Positions 35,425 through 48,548 of a DNA stretch of 64,000 nt are shown here, in pieces. Below the pieces are notes generated by a model, which saw nothing but the letters and a program-made list of their open reading frames with translations, did no database searches and was not told the origin of the DNA. A program made the translations under genes and the position numbers. This DNA comes from Lingula anatina (Eukaryota; Brachiopoda; Lingulata; Lingulida; Lingulidae). Within the stretch, counting starts at the first letter, position 1; each line of letters opens with the position of its first letter. The DNA is taken from NCBI RefSeq assembly GCF_001039355.2, contig NW_019775547.1, positions 251,348 through 315,347 on the forward strand, read 5' to 3'.

Positions 35425-37132
35425 ATGGTAAGGTGTTAGATTCTCATGTTATTTAACTTAAAAGTAATGTTAAGTTAACGTTTATTGCTTTAAAACATAC
35501 TTAGGTAGCAAGGAGCTCTTTTTTGTGTTAATGAACAAATCATTCCAAGGCTTCAGGGAGCGGTTATTGGGCTGCCTATGTAAGTGATAGTTATGGACAG
35601 ATAAGTAAATCGTAATTGTGAAGCTTTCTTCTTACTACCGTCCTCGTGGCCTCAATGTTTCAATTAGTTTATGGACTGTTTGATTCTTCAACCATGCCTT
35701 GAATTTTTCAGTCTTCTGGAGTTCAAGTACTAGAGGAATGCCTGACAGCCTATAATGACATCAAAATGAATAAAAAATATGTCTATGTCATCTTTAAAAT
35801 CGTAGACCATAATGGCAAGGCGCTCTCCGCGATTGGTGTAGATCGTACTAGATGCAGTACTGGCCAAAAAGATCAGGAAGAACAAGGTTTGTTGAAACTG
35901 CTAATTAGCTTTTAAAATATTACCAAAAAATACCCCTTTACTGTTTTTAAAGTGTATGTATTGGAAAACATACGTGGGGTTCAGGGCCCGAAAAGTTTTT
36001 GGTATTTTGGGTGTCAGGACCTGACAGCGCTGAGTGTAGAGCATTTTGTACAGTGTATGTACTCGTAGTCTCTGACAATGGTAAAACTTGAATATTAATT
36101 CTGAATATATTCTTAGTCATTAACAATAAAAAACATTTCCATAACTTTATTGTTCAATTGATTCCCAATTCCATATGTTAAAATTGTATTGCAGATAAGG
36201 CCTATCAAGAATTCCTTGATTACTTAAGAGATACAGAAGAAAAAAGAGAGTGCTGTTACGCTCTTTTTGACTATGGGTACATGCAGGAAAATTCAACGTG
36301 GAAGAGCTCTACTATTTTTTTCAGCTGGTGAGTAATTATACCATAATACATTTACGAGAAAAATAAATCTTAATGAACTTCAATTAATCTGTGCTTCTTA
36401 TGCTAAAAAGATATATACCCCATGTTATACGTAGTCAACTTTTTTTATTTACATCATGTATTCTAGTCAATATTCAAATTGATAGCTCAATTGGAAAGGT
36501 GCATTAAATGTGTCATTGTTTGCTTGTTAAAATAAATTATAATGTTGTTAAATCTCATCCCGAAGCACTGTTCTCCTACAATGATAATGATGAATTATAT
36601 CTCAATAATTTTGAAGTTTTCATATTCATGAAGTCTTATGGTGTACTTAACCATTTTTATTTATTATTTTACATTTGTATAGCCTTTTTTTTTTTAAATT
36701 CAAGCCCATATGCCTTTATTGAGCCAATTTTTGTTTACTGTTTGACAAGAAGTGTTTTATTGTGCAGGGGGAGATATTTGTTCAAACTGATGAGAGAATG
36801 AACAATATATCAGCTAAGGAGAATGTTGGTTTCTGACACTTAAAGGGATAACTCTTCGTATGAGATCGTGCATGCTGTATTCATTTGTTAATAGTAATCT
36901 TCCTTTTTGGGGTTGGGGAAGATTACGTATCATCTTACCCTAGTACATTGTTTTCTTTCGTAGGAGCCCTGAGAATGCTACAATTAAACAGAAGATGTTG
37001 TATACAGCCAGTGTCAAAGACTTTCTTGCAAAGTTGGAAGGAATTGGCAAGAGCATTCAAGCCAACTCAATGGATGATGTGGCCGAATCTACAGTAAAAG
37101 CCAAGTGTTTGAAGTCATCACGTGCTACCTAA
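35425..37132 (+). CDS. actin-depolymerising factor / cofilin
   Basis: Binds and severs actin filaments. Four exons: 35425-35427 (the ATG alone), 35712-35886, 36195-36327 and 36964-37132 (TAA). GT-AG with consistent phases gives 159 residues. The product starts MSSGVQVLEECLTAYNDIK, with the family's regulatory N-terminal Ser next to the initiator, then KKYVYVIFKI, the DYGY block (CYALFDYGYMQEN), the actin-binding helix IKQKMLYTASVKDFLAKLEG, and a C-terminal tail. The exon that contains only the start codon is a typical ADF/cofilin gene feature. The tail after the ADF fold (AKCLKSSRAT) is slightly longer than usual. A MITE-end fragment lies in the last intron at 36840-36858. ADF or cofilin subtype cannot be assigned. 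Confidence 0.93.
36840..36858 (+). mobile_element. isolated MITE end
   Basis: TTAAAGGGATAACTCTTCG matches the termini of the MITE copies at 33 kb and 60 kb. No matching opposite end was found nearby, so it is a fragment or a diverged copy in an ADF/cofilin intron. Confidence 0.5.
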
Positions 37133-37522
37133 AGGCAGACTGATATGAAGACAACCTTTTTGAAGAAAGAAGAACAAATAACGATTTTATAATGAAAAGA
37201 AGAATAATGGTTTTTACATTTACCAGGATAGATTAAAATCAGTAGAGACCATGTGCAGTTCTTTTTCTTTATATGCTTCATTAATTTATTTCATTCTTAT
37301 TAACTGAAATGTACAGTTGAATGTCTTGACCTGCCTTAGAATAATGTGGTGTTACCAATTTCTTAATCTAGAACAAATGTGACTATGTCTAAGAGACACC
37401 ATAATTTGTCTGGTAAAAAAGTAATTTTTTATATTTTATTGTATTTATTTTATTATTATTTTTTTTATTTACCTGCATCATAATATTTATTCAGTTTTTT
37501 CAAGGCCTCCGGCCCATAGTAC

Positions 37523-37567
<45 letters not shown>

Positions 37568-39681
37568 TTAAGGTCCATTAGAAGTATTAAGGATTTTATT
37601 CATTTTTTTCAATGATCCAAACTTTCTTTTCTTAATATAAAAGCATTAAATATATAAGCAGCTTGACTATTGATAAAATTTTTTTGTTGTTTAGTAGGCT
37701 ATTCACTTGCAGATATTTTTCTCTTAATTCTGTATATGCTACACATGTCATTAGAAAATGGTATTCGTCTTCAACATAATAAATATTGTTTTTATTATTC
37801 TTATTTATATATTTATTATCATTATTATTTATTTATTTATTTTTGATAATAAAAGATGGCTTTTTATGAAGTAAGAGGTCTCTAGCTTTAATGGTTCCAG
37901 AATTCCGAGTTTTCATTTTCAGCATCCAGTGGCTGCTTCCCCCGTGAAAATGCACCTTTTTACCCAAAACTCGAGATGATGACAGGTGACCCCAAGTCTG
38001 ACTTCTCACCATATATAACATCAAAGCAAATCGGCACAAACAAATATTTTTCCACAGAAACTTAAATATAATTATTTTTTTTGCAATATTTTTGCCAAAG
38101 AGCAAATCTGAGGTCATACAATGTATTTGAAATCTCAACTTTGTACCGCAAGCCTGTGTCAGACGCTGTTAGAACTACACCCAGGGGCGGATCCAGGATT
38201 ATTTGAAGGCGGGTCCGTGGATGCGAAGCCGACCCTTCTCCCCCGTTGGCGTGGGGTCCGCTGAAGGGCCCCGAGAAATTTTGGTATATTTGAGGTCGAA
38301 CGGTGCAATTTGGTACGGTTTAGAACTAAAATTCAGCGTCTTAATCCACCCCCTTTAAATCCGCCACTGAGTAGGAACAAGAGTTGTCAAGTTTAAAGCC
38401 TGATATTGTTCATCATTAAGGAAAGCCAAATATTATGAAAATATGTTTTGACAGTTTACATTGTATTGACTGCATAAATGCAATGGAAGTTCTTTTAAAC
38501 AGTTTGTAGCACTTACAGTATTGGGTAGCATTAATTTAGTTTTTAAAGTTGGAAAATTTGTAAGATTGTTGTTACAATAAATTGTGATTGTGTAATGGAG
38601 TCATTACATATCAACTTATCTAGCAAGGGTACACTCTGTCAAGAAAATTACTGATTTTCACATATTTTATAGATATTATGGAGGCTTTAAAAAAATGAAA
38701 TTTTTAGATTGATATCTCACTTTGTGTCAGAGTTATGACCTGACCTAGTTTAAACCCAAAACAAAAGTGCTAAGTATCCCATGGTTTTGCAACTTTCATG
38801 CATTTATATTTTGATGGTGGGGAATTCAACCAACACGTTAACACTACTGTCGCATATATTCAAAATCCCATTTTATTTTTGCTTTGATATATTGGTCATT
38901 TTTTTTCCAGAATGGGGGACACCTTACCTTTTTAATCATATTTCTCTCATTGCTACTTTGTCATTTAAAAGAACTATAAAGCCAGTGTTAAATACATTTG
39001 CACCGATGGGATGACAGTGAACGATCTATTTAAAATGATCCACTTGTGAGCATATGCTTATAAATAATTTAATAAAAGATTTTTATCATAAAATAAAAAT
39101 ATGGTAAAGGGACCAAAACAATGGGGCATTATTCTCTGTATAATGAAACTTTCCTCTAATATTTTTATGCTTAATTCATTCCAGATTAATATCTGCATTA
39201 ATTCAATTAGGACAAACATGTACTTGGAAGTTTATCTTAGTTGTACATATATGGAAAAGTGAATATATTACAAGTACTGGGAGTTCCATTCATATTTTAA
39301 TCTCACTGTAGTCTCAGCAAAATATCTTATTCTAATCATCATACATGGTGATGTCGATTTCTGTTAGTTAAATTCAGGATTGTCTCTTGTAATCGCAAAG
39401 GCTTTCTTTTCATCAATGACCGTCTCCCTTGGCTTGGAAGTGACACATTTAACTTCTCTTTGAACCATCATGCCATAGAATTATGGGAAATTTCGGCCCC
39501 AGTGAGAGTTCCTTAAAGTCAATATTGTCCCATAAATCCTCTGACGAAACCTGCTGTCATATCATTGGAGGATATAGCACGTAGGGTCAGGCAATACTGG
39601 TCTCTAGGCCTACAGTGGTTAAAGTATATGATACTGCATGACCAAACTTATTCAATAATTTGAGCAGTTGGGAAGACCCAG
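37133..39681. other. intergenic, convergent genes
   Basis: 3' regions of ADF/cofilin and the opposing gene. Contains an (ATA)n run at 37523-37566 and a short GC-rich repeat-like patch near 38175-38270 (ACACCCAGGGGCGGATCCAG), seen often at repeat ends. No coding exon supported. Confidence 0.45.
37523..37566 (+). repeat. (ATA)n microsatellite
   Basis: About 14 uninterrupted ATA units downstream of ADF/cofilin. Confidence 0.95.
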
Positions 39682-41930
39682 TCAAGTGTCTTTTTGAACA
39701 AGTGACTTTGGGGTACTTTTCCTCCCTTTAGATGCTAAATGTACAATATCCTGACAAATTGACAGCAGCCTGGTGTGAACTTCTTCTGGCAAAGAGAGAT
39801 TATCTAATGTTGGCTCTTCAGAAGCAGAAATGGCCCAAGAAAGGAGATTATATAGCTCATTAGGAATGAATTCTTTGGCTGCTGCATTGGTACACTCACA
39901 AGAGAAGGAATGCCATGGTGTCGTCATATCTGGGGTGTCTTTCAAGCAAGACTTGAGTATCATACCAGCTTGGAATAAGCTGACCAGTTTTCCACCATTC
40001 CTTTCTGCTGTTCTTCTCTGTGGGGTTGATATAGCTTCCCCCTTAGATTTTGACCCTGATGTACCAGAACTACCTTTCTGGTGCTTCAGATGGTCTGTTG
40101 GCTGTAGTTCCTTCACAAACACAGACTCGCTTCTATTTCCCTGAATTTTACGGAAAATCAGCTGTGGAAAATCTCTCATCAGCCATCTCTTGAGTTTATC
40201 ATTCCTGAATAACAAAAAGAGAAATAATACGATGTAGAACAACATCAGTAATAACGAATCAATATCCAGACTTCACTCTCTGAGTGATTATTTGAAACAA
40301 TTTAATGTGTGATGATATCCTAACTGAACTAGACAACTGTACTTTTATTACCCTTTTTTAATTAAAAAATTCCCAGTCCGTCCCTCACCTAATATCAGAT
40401 GTATCACCATCTGCATGTTTTTCAATTTCAGCCTTGAACAGTGAGGTCAGTTGGCTCATTTGCAGAAGCTCCATCCTGCGTATCAGTCTTTTTTTTACAA
40501 CAAAGTTACAAAATGCTTTGTAGCTATTTTGATATTTCACGGGTTTAGCTGGCCTATAAGGAGAAAAGCAAAAGAGATAAAAACATGTTAAATAAATTTA
40601 AATAAAATGAAGGACCACTCATCCTTTACGAGAAGTAATTTTAGCTCTTTAACAAAATAATAGAAAGGAAATGACCTTGATTCAATGATCTGGCCTAGTT
40701 GATACGGTTACATGCCTATACGTCCCCGCACCGATACTCCCCCCACAATTACAGATATACTGAGGGGGAGTATCGGTGCGGGGGAGTAACGGTGTGGGGA
40801 TGTACCGGTGCAGGGATCTATCGGTGTGGGGTCATATGCGCATAAAACCAAAAAATTACCAAGGGGGAGTATCGGTGCGGGGGAGTAATGGTGCGGGGGA
40901 GTATCGACATGACCCCGTTGATACATACATCTTTTTGTCTCCTGCATGTCTGGTATAGGTATTGAAGCACTTCCTGTGATATTTCAATTTAATCGCTATG
41001 CAATCTTTGCCCCTTATGTGCACAAGGACAGACTCATCATTTTTTAATTCTGCTGACTTGGTCAAGTTGCCTATGAGTAGAAGAACAGAAATGAAACATA
41101 ACTGCAAGAATATTGGGCAGACTTTGGATTAAAAGTTCATGTCATATGCAATAAGTAAATTTTATTATTTATCATACTATTTGTACAACATTTCTCTAAT
41201 CACCCAATAAAATATTTCGAGAGCTAATATAACTACTTGTTTCAAAAATGTAAACTGAATTATCACTGAGACACATGAGATTTTCACATAAAAATGTTGT
41301 CAAAGTGAAATATCAGAACCCAATTTGATATTTGCTATTACGATGAAAATATTTTTTCCATAACTCACCAAGTCACCAAAATAACTAAGCATCATGTAAT
41401 AACATCAAGACCATATATAATGCACATGCAAGTTATGGTTTCATTTAACTCAGTCATACACACACCTGCAGTTACAGTTTCTGCTTGCATCAGCCTGTCT
41501 CTTTCCCTATTATTTCTCACTGTTATCCACTTTTCCTTTTTCTTGCATATAACACAAATATCTGGCCAAAGATGTCCTGAACCAGTAAAAGCTGGAGATG
41601 AAGAGCGTAGTTTTTTAGTGGGAGGTTCTGTTGCTTTCTCCACAAGGACTGCCCCCTGAAAGATGTGACCAATGATTAGGTACATAAACAGCAATACAAA
41701 GTATATTCTTTTGATGTTTTCTGCTGGATTACACTTTGTTTATGTTGCAACCTGACTGTGTAAAATTAAATCTGTAACAAGGATTTTTGAGTCACATGCC
41801 GGGGTATGCACATACACAAACAGGCATACACTCGTAAATTATGCTGTAAACCATCGCACGTAGTGGTTAGGAAGCCTTGTATGAGAAAAAGAAAACTTAC
41901 CCTTTCTTTCTGTATTTTCGCTTGCTTCAT
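39682..41930 (-). CDS. unrecognised protein with CxxC...HxxxC module
   Basis: Five exons: 41930-41901, 41655-41466, 41070-40929, 40553-40389 and 40204-39682 (TGA). GT-AG, phases 0, 1, 2, 2, giving 349 residues. The start is MKQAKIQKER. A basic patch TKKLRSSS precedes a probable zinc-binding module: CVIC at 44-47, then DESVLVHIRGKDCIAIKLKY and HRKC at 105-108. I have the impression that similar CxxC...YHRxC modules occur in many uncharacterised invertebrate proteins, some transposon-associated, but cannot name the family. The remainder is Lys-rich and helical-looking (KKRLIRRMELLQMSQLTSLF), then Ser/Lys-rich, with a C-terminal EFIPNELYNLLSWAIS. No catalytic motif is seen. Intron 3 holds a GC-rich palindromic minisatellite that starts 11 bases after the donor. 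Head to head with DNAAF3. Confidence 0.75.
40724..40911 (-). repeat. GC-rich palindromic minisatellite
   Basis: Variants of GGGGGAGTATCGGTGCG recur about seven times. The first unit (40724-40742) is inverted relative to the next (40764-40783), giving near-perfect arms of about 19 bases around a 21-base loop. Base composition contrasts sharply with the AT-rich surroundings. Confidence 0.85.
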
Positions 41931-42341
41931 CTTGATGTGATCTATGATGTGTCCGTAGTAAAACGTGAGACCTACAGATACTGGATTGGGTAAAATTGGG
42001 TCAAGTTTTCTCGACTTTACCCAATTACTTTAAGTTAAAGGACTTGCTGCACACGTCCGAAATCTCAGGAATATGACCTAATACACGATGCTGCACTGGC
42101 CAAGTTCTGTCAACCTTTGTCCTGTCCTTTTTCTTTTAAAACGAGTGTGCACTGACGTCAGATTATGCGAGAATCCGTCGCACCAATAACATCGAGAGAA
42201 TGTTTCAAGTGCGGCGCACTTATGTTTATAAATGGCGACCTAGCAGAACACATTTCGAATATTGAAAAGAAGCGATTTCAAATATTTTTTTATTCTTTAG
42301 TGGTATTCACTCTTACTTTGTTTAATGTTAAGAGATCAAAG
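41931..42341. promoter_or_regulatory. divergent promoter region, unknown gene / DNAAF3
   Basis: 411 bp between divergent start codons. GAAACATTCTC and GCGACC-type GC-richer stretches occur, but no certain motif. A cilia-related RFX X-box was sought by eye and not clearly found. Confidence 0.45.
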
Positions 42342-45300
42342 ATGACAGACGGATTTGGTTCTATTACATGGTGGGGATTTAGCCCTGTGCTAGATTTGCA
42401 GGACAAAGGTAAGTCTGCTAGATTCAGTAATTTTCTTACCAAGAAGGCACATTTATTTATGCTACAATTAAAACTATGTGTAGATCGCTTTATCTTAATG
42501 CTATGTTTTATTGTTTACAATATTTATGATACATTTATTTATTCTTTTCAGATTTATGCTCTCATCTACAAAATGTACAACTTGGAGATGGAGAGTTGCC
42601 TGGTATGATCATAAAACTGAACCCATTTACCCATTTGATAGTACATGTAGCTACCAGCAGTTTAATTTTCTAAGTCTTTTCCTTCAAACAATAAGATTAA
42701 GGTATTTATTTTTAAATAATTAAAAAAAATAATGTAGCACATGACTCCACTCCACTGTTAAGTCCAGTACAATCAGATTGTGTTGTTTTATCTTTCAGAG
42801 CTCAACATTTTGATGGTCGGGGCTGGAGACTGTCGTCATATTCTTAAAACATTGGCACATACATACAGATGGCCAAGACAGAAAATAAATGTGAGAATGA
42901 CTTAGAAACTATCACAGTGTACAACTAATCCATATTGAGAAGGCTTTACTTTTTATGGAACTTATACACACAGTATATGGTATATTATTTGCAAGTAAAA
43001 TAATACAAACTTGACAATTTCATCGTGAGTTGTTTTCATGTTGTTATTTGATAATTTTTTGCAATTAAAATTTCATTTTTAGTTCTACATTTTGGAGGCC
43101 AACATGGAGTGTTATGCAAGGCATCTTTTGTTACTTACTATTGCCTTGGAATCCCAAAACAGAATGGGACTGCAAGGTACTAGAAAATAAAGGCACTTTC
43201 TGCCTGTGGGTTTTTATTTTCTTTGCATAGGTTACTATCTAACTTTGAATAATGATAATTCTTTTTTTAAATCCATTAAAAAAAACCAAATTGTTCCTTA
43301 CTTAAAATTGTAATACTTTTATTTCAGAGAAAACAGAACTATTCATGGAACTCTTTGGGAATACACTCGTCAGACAACAGACCTGTGAATATTTGGAATC
43401 CATGTCAAATGAATTTATCAAGTAATGTTAACTTACTTTGGGGGTGGGGGTGGGGGTTAAAGATTCATTAATTGGTAGTTTTCTAAAATAGTTCATTCAT
43501 AAAGATTTGACTAGAAATACTTTTAAGATGATATTTCTCTTCTCAGTTGATAAACATAGTTTTCTTCAGATTCATGTGAATAACTTGAAGGCTGTTATTT
43601 TTTAGTAGCAAACCATTTACTTTTATTTTATCTTTTAAATACCAGAGCAATTGACATAAATATGAGAATAACAATAAAACACACCAATAGTATTAAAGCT
43701 TTTGAAAACTTGTCTTTTTTATCTTGAATCAGTATCATTATTATAATTTTCAGGATGGTGACAGATTTTGATCATTTAGAGAAAAAGATGCCAATTATAG
43801 ACATGTCCAGTTTAAAGGTAATATATGACACATCCAATTCAAACACAGAGTCTTCTATCTGCAACCAATATATTGAAAAATTATACTTCAAAAAATTTGA
43901 AATGACAAATAGAAATTGTAGAAATAGAATTATTATGACTGAAGCTGATATTTCTTTTTTTATATAACTTTTCAGTTTAAGGAAAGAGATTTCCTAGAAG
44001 GAATATTTAAATTTTGGAGGAATAAAGATCACCAGATATTTGATGTTTCAAAGTGTTGGTAAGTTAATATTTATTATAGTGCTTAAATATGTTATTGTTT
44101 TAATCAAGTTTTGAATGATTTAAATCATAGGAACACAGTGCTTATTAGCAGACCAATATATGGGAAACAATTCAATACTTTGACCTTTATGTGCCAGTTT
44201 GGCATAAGTGATATCTGTCACCTGTTGTTTCCATTATTTTGTAATGTAGATATCTAATATCAAATCTACTTTTAGGGATCTGAGACTCAGGCAGTATCTT
44301 GGGACCAGATATGATGCTAGGAATGGTGTTTTTGATTGGGATTACAACATGAAATTGGTTGAAAGGGGAGTAAGTATACGAACTGTATAAAATAATCTGT
44401 AGAATTTCCATTCTATCAGTAAGTTTACTTTAATGTGTGAAACAATCTTTTGATTAGTCAAGGTTATTCAGAATATGTCTTGAAAAATACTAGTGTTACA
44501 TATAAAATTTCAGATCACATAATGTGCTTTCCTTTACTTTATGTTCAACTTAACAGCACTTGTGATGATTAATACAGTGTGGTGTGTTTTGTGTTGTACC
44601 ACATGCAATAGGACCATCACAATACTGTCAAAAAGTGTTATGCTACGGCAAGTCATTGATTGTTTTTTGCTACATCATAGGAATTAAAATATTTCAATCA
44701 AATTTACATTTTCACAAACAATGAACACAATGTAACAGAGTGGTGCGAGAAGAAATGATGCAAGGCTCCTACGCTGTGACATTATGGGGGTTACTGATGT
44801 GGCATTGTTATGATTGTTGTCAACATGCCTAATCATTTTATTGATTTACACAATTTTGAAATAATACAGAATTGTTGAGTTTCATATGCAAATTCTTTAT
44901 TTTTTTAGGCAAAAATAATTCACAAAAGTGAATACAACAGATGGAGGAATACAGGAGTGGCATTTGAAATCAGAGAAGGAAACTATGAATTTCCAAACAA
45001 GACACTTGCGTCTGGACTTCTTCTCAAAACTCAAGTATGATGTCATATTAATGTGTTGTCCACAGTTTACTGGTTTATGGATTTATTCTCATATTGTGAG
45101 TGCTGTTGCCCAGATAAAGTGACATAGTTATTAAAGTAAGATTGGATAACCTGCACTATGTTTAAGAATATTAAATCAGTGTCAGATCTGAAATATGTAA
45201 GCTGATTTTTAAATTTTTTTTCAAGGATGGTGACAAAGTAGCGAGGAGAGGGTACTGGGGAGATGTGTTAGTTGGACCTTTCATTGCGTTTGGGTTGGAA

Positions 45301-47387
45301 AGTGAAGAAAAGAGCTTTTTCAAGACATACAATGGCCTCCACACCAAGGTAATTTAGTGAGTTAAGATATGGTACACTTTTGAAGTAGCCTTTTTTTTTA
45401 ATGCGGTGATGGTATATAGAAAACAAGTGCATGGAGTCGGTTGATTGAGAGTACACAAACTGAGAAGTATGGATATATATTATGACAGGGCACTGGACAA
45501 TATTTTTAATTTAAATAATTGCATGTTGTAGTTGCTGTGTTACCTTATGCATGATGTCTTCCTATTATTATTATTATTATTATTTTATTTTATTTTTTTT
45601 TATTATTTATTTTTTTTTTTTTGACATTTTTCATCTTCTCTGTGACATATTTTGTAGATGGCTGGAGATGTTACAGAATTCAATATAACATCCATGCTTC
45701 ATGAAATATTGAATAAGACAAAATATGAATTACCACAGATGGAGGACACCAAAGAAGAGGAGGAACAAAAGGGACCAAAGTTGCAAGGTTCGAAATGAAA
45801 ATTATTCCAAGAAAAATTAAGTATCAGTTTTGAATTCTTTGTTCTACATCGGCATATTGTTCCTTTCAACTTGTCTTATGTCTATTTTATCTCTTTGAAA
45901 TTACAGTCTATGATCAGAAGAATAATTTGTTATCTCTAAATAAATATCTTTACACAGAGATCAGAGAGGAGGATGAGTTGGAAGAAGAAGAAGAAGAGGA
46001 CCAAAATAACGTGAAACAGCCAGAGCCAGAACCACCAGCAGCAGATGCTGAAACAGAGCAAACACCACTGGAAAAAGAATTTGGTAAAAAAAGTTTGCAG
46101 TTTCGACACTAAATCTTGGTTTGAGAATTATGCTTATTGTGTTTATTTAGTCTGTTATTGAAGTTATTTTAATGGTGACTCTGTAAACTTTGTAGAAATC
46201 CACCCCAACTGCATCATCATATTTCTTATTTCAAAGCAGTATAGTAAAATTGAACCTTTTTTTTTCTAGTCTCTGTCCCAGTCGAAAACTTCAAAGTCCA
46301 CTTTTTACCCTTAAACTGTGCTCAAGACTTGTCAAAGAAAAGCAAATACCAAAAGTTGTTCAACATTGCCTATTTCTCAAACAGGTGAGTTCAGCGAAGA
46401 ATTTAATTTTGTGGAGACATGAGTGATAAAGCTGGGAAATCTCTTTGTTGTGAAACAGCTGACTAAAATGTTGATTACAGCAGCTGAAAGTGAGATGTTA
46501 AATAAAACAACCCAAACTATATTGTGTCCATTTTCTTAACATATGAGGTAATGGAGTTAAAATGCTCAGAATATTGGAAGTTCATCAATTCCTGTATTAA
46601 TGTAATAACACATAATCAATATTTATTATGAACATACTCAATATTATAAATCTTTATTTGTTTGTTTGAATTGTTCCAGCATGGTGCACCATTTAACACC
46701 AGAGCTGGCTGCTACTCTTGCTGACAAGGCATCTGTGATTTTAGAATTAACACTGTAAGTGTTTGCTATTACATGTATGTTTGAGCTTTATTATGGCCTG
46801 CTACAAGTTAAAGCAGTTCTGTCATGACAATTAATTAATGTGACAGCTACATGTATCACGATAACAAATACTACATCATCATTACACCATCCAACATTCT
46901 TTGATGACGGTCTCTTATTATTTTTACTTATAATTGTAATATGTTATCATTTTAATTTCTATTAGGTACATGCTGGAGCTCCGTCCAGAGAATATCAAGT
47001 TGTTTTCTGAAAAAGTGACCAATATGGCTAAAGCTGCTGGTTGTGAGGTATGTAGCAATGAATATGGACATGTGAGGGCACATTTATAAATTTTTGTGAT
47101 ACCTTTTTCATCAATGTAGTTGACGTGTGCTGTTTTCCTGTCTCAGATCGTGTACTTTTGCAGTTCGATAGATATATATTTTTTTTTTTTACAAACCCTC
47201 AAAATAACTTTGTATTGTTTTTTACATAGTGCTGTCTTGTACTATTCTGTTATAATACCAGTCTACAAGAAAAGGAACGACAAATGTGAGAATCAAATTG
47301 TTACTATGTGATCTATTTTTGTTTCAGGTCGCTGCTCCCTGTAATCCAGAAAAAGACAATTTTGCCAGGTTTACATTTAGTCGGTGA
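42342..47387 (+). CDS. DNAAF3: dynein axonemal assembly factor 3
   Basis: A cytoplasmic factor that pre-assembles dynein arms of motile cilia. Sixteen exons: 42342-42408, 42552-42602, 42799-42890, 43083-43176, 43328-43421, 43754-43817, 43976-44058, 44276-44369, 44909-45034, 45226-45348, 45658-45787, 45958-46083, 46270-46384, 46680-46754, 46966-47047 and 47328-47387. Phases agree, giving 491 residues. The N-terminus [20 protein letters not shown] matches human GFGSVSWWGLSPALDLQ (from memory). Other conserved blocks are [58 protein letters not shown] and [10 protein letters not shown]. An acidic run of Glu precedes the last, as a lineage-specific insert. The donor after 45787 (GTTCGA) is weak, but phase and the next exon fit. 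Human DNAAF3 has a longer C-terminus. Confidence 0.95.
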
Positions 47388-48294
47388 TAAAAAATAATAC
47401 TGCCTCTGCCACTTTAAAGTTCTGTAAAAGAAGCATTTCTTATATGGAACGCAAGTCTTTCTGGAATTATTTTGATAACATTTTCAGATGATTTTTAACA
47501 AAATAAACGTCCAGTTAAATTGAATAAGTAATGTCAGTAAAAGAACACAGCTGTAACTAACTGTTTACCTTAAAATCAACTGCGGTACAGTTATACATGT
47601 ATTAATTGCCAGAATTTCAGGACATTTGCGGTTTTCCTTATGAACGGAATAACTTTTTTCTACAGGAGATTTTTGAGGACATCTTTATGGTCATTATCAA
47701 TAACATTGTTCACGGTTCCAAGGAATTATATTTTACTTCTAATTCTAGTGATAATGATCACTTATTTTGGAATCTTAAGTGAAACGGCTCTGTAGTAATT
47801 GGCAGAATGACCTTGTTATAGATTCCGCAAACTACTACCCCGAGTGGGAGTCATTCACAGGTCTACCAACACCCAACGACTTGTGGGCGCTCAGCCTGAT
47901 GATGCTCTCAAGACAAAAATAAAATAAAATAAAATATCATTAGAATAATTAGTAGAAATCTTTATTGACGTGTTAAAAATGATAATAATGTGGGTTTATC
48001 AACATAACGATGCAACTCCTCAACCAAGGTCCAACAGAGGACCAATGTAGATTATGGACCAATGTAGAAAAAACATTCGTACAAAAGATATTACATGATA
48101 ATAAAGTTTATTATATAAGTTTAAAACTTACATCAATTGTTACAAAATAAGATTATGATGTAAACTGCTTCATTCGAGATACTTCGTGAAATGCAAATAA
48201 ATGTCATATTTAATCATGTTTAAAAAAAGGAAAAAATATTTCACGTCTGCGTCCACAATCTACAAGTACATGATTTGTGTAGCTGCTCTTTAGA
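47388..48294. other. DNAAF3 3' region
   Basis: Contains the probable DNAAF3 3' UTR, an imperfect AAAT run near 47921, and AT-rich unique DNA. No coding exon is supported on either strand. Confidence 0.45.
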
Positions 48295-48548
48295 ATACGC
48301 ATGGTGTCCAGATATTCACTGTTGTTGTGAAATACGAATTTTGTGCAGATATTCATATTGTTAGAAAGTACGCTTGTTGTTCAGATATTCACAGTTGTTG
48401 GAAAATACGCATGTTGTACAGATATTCACATTATTAGAAAATACGCATTTTTGTCCAGATATTCATATCATTGGAAAATACGAATTTTGCCCAGATATTC
48501 ATTTTATTGGAAAATATGTATGTTGTCCAGATATTCACAGTTGTTGGC
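48295..48548 (-). repeat. about 38 bp tandem repeat reaching into a coding exon
   Basis: Seven units share CAGATATTCA with GAAAATACG-type spacers (for example near 48309, 48350, 48389, 48419, 48457, 48494 and 48527). The last unit overlaps the final codons and stop of the TCF23/24-like gene on the minus strand. Units are not separated by unique spacers, so this is not a CRISPR array. Confidence 0.85.

Noticed and set aside
42165-42608. 147-codon plus-strand frame overlapping DNAAF3 exon 1
   Set aside because: Reads through the exon 1 donor and intron; DNAAF3 splicing with family similarity explains the region.
48295-48548. Regularly spaced repeats resembling a CRISPR array
   Set aside because: Eukaryotic context, degenerate units, no unique spacers between fixed repeats; it is a minisatellite.
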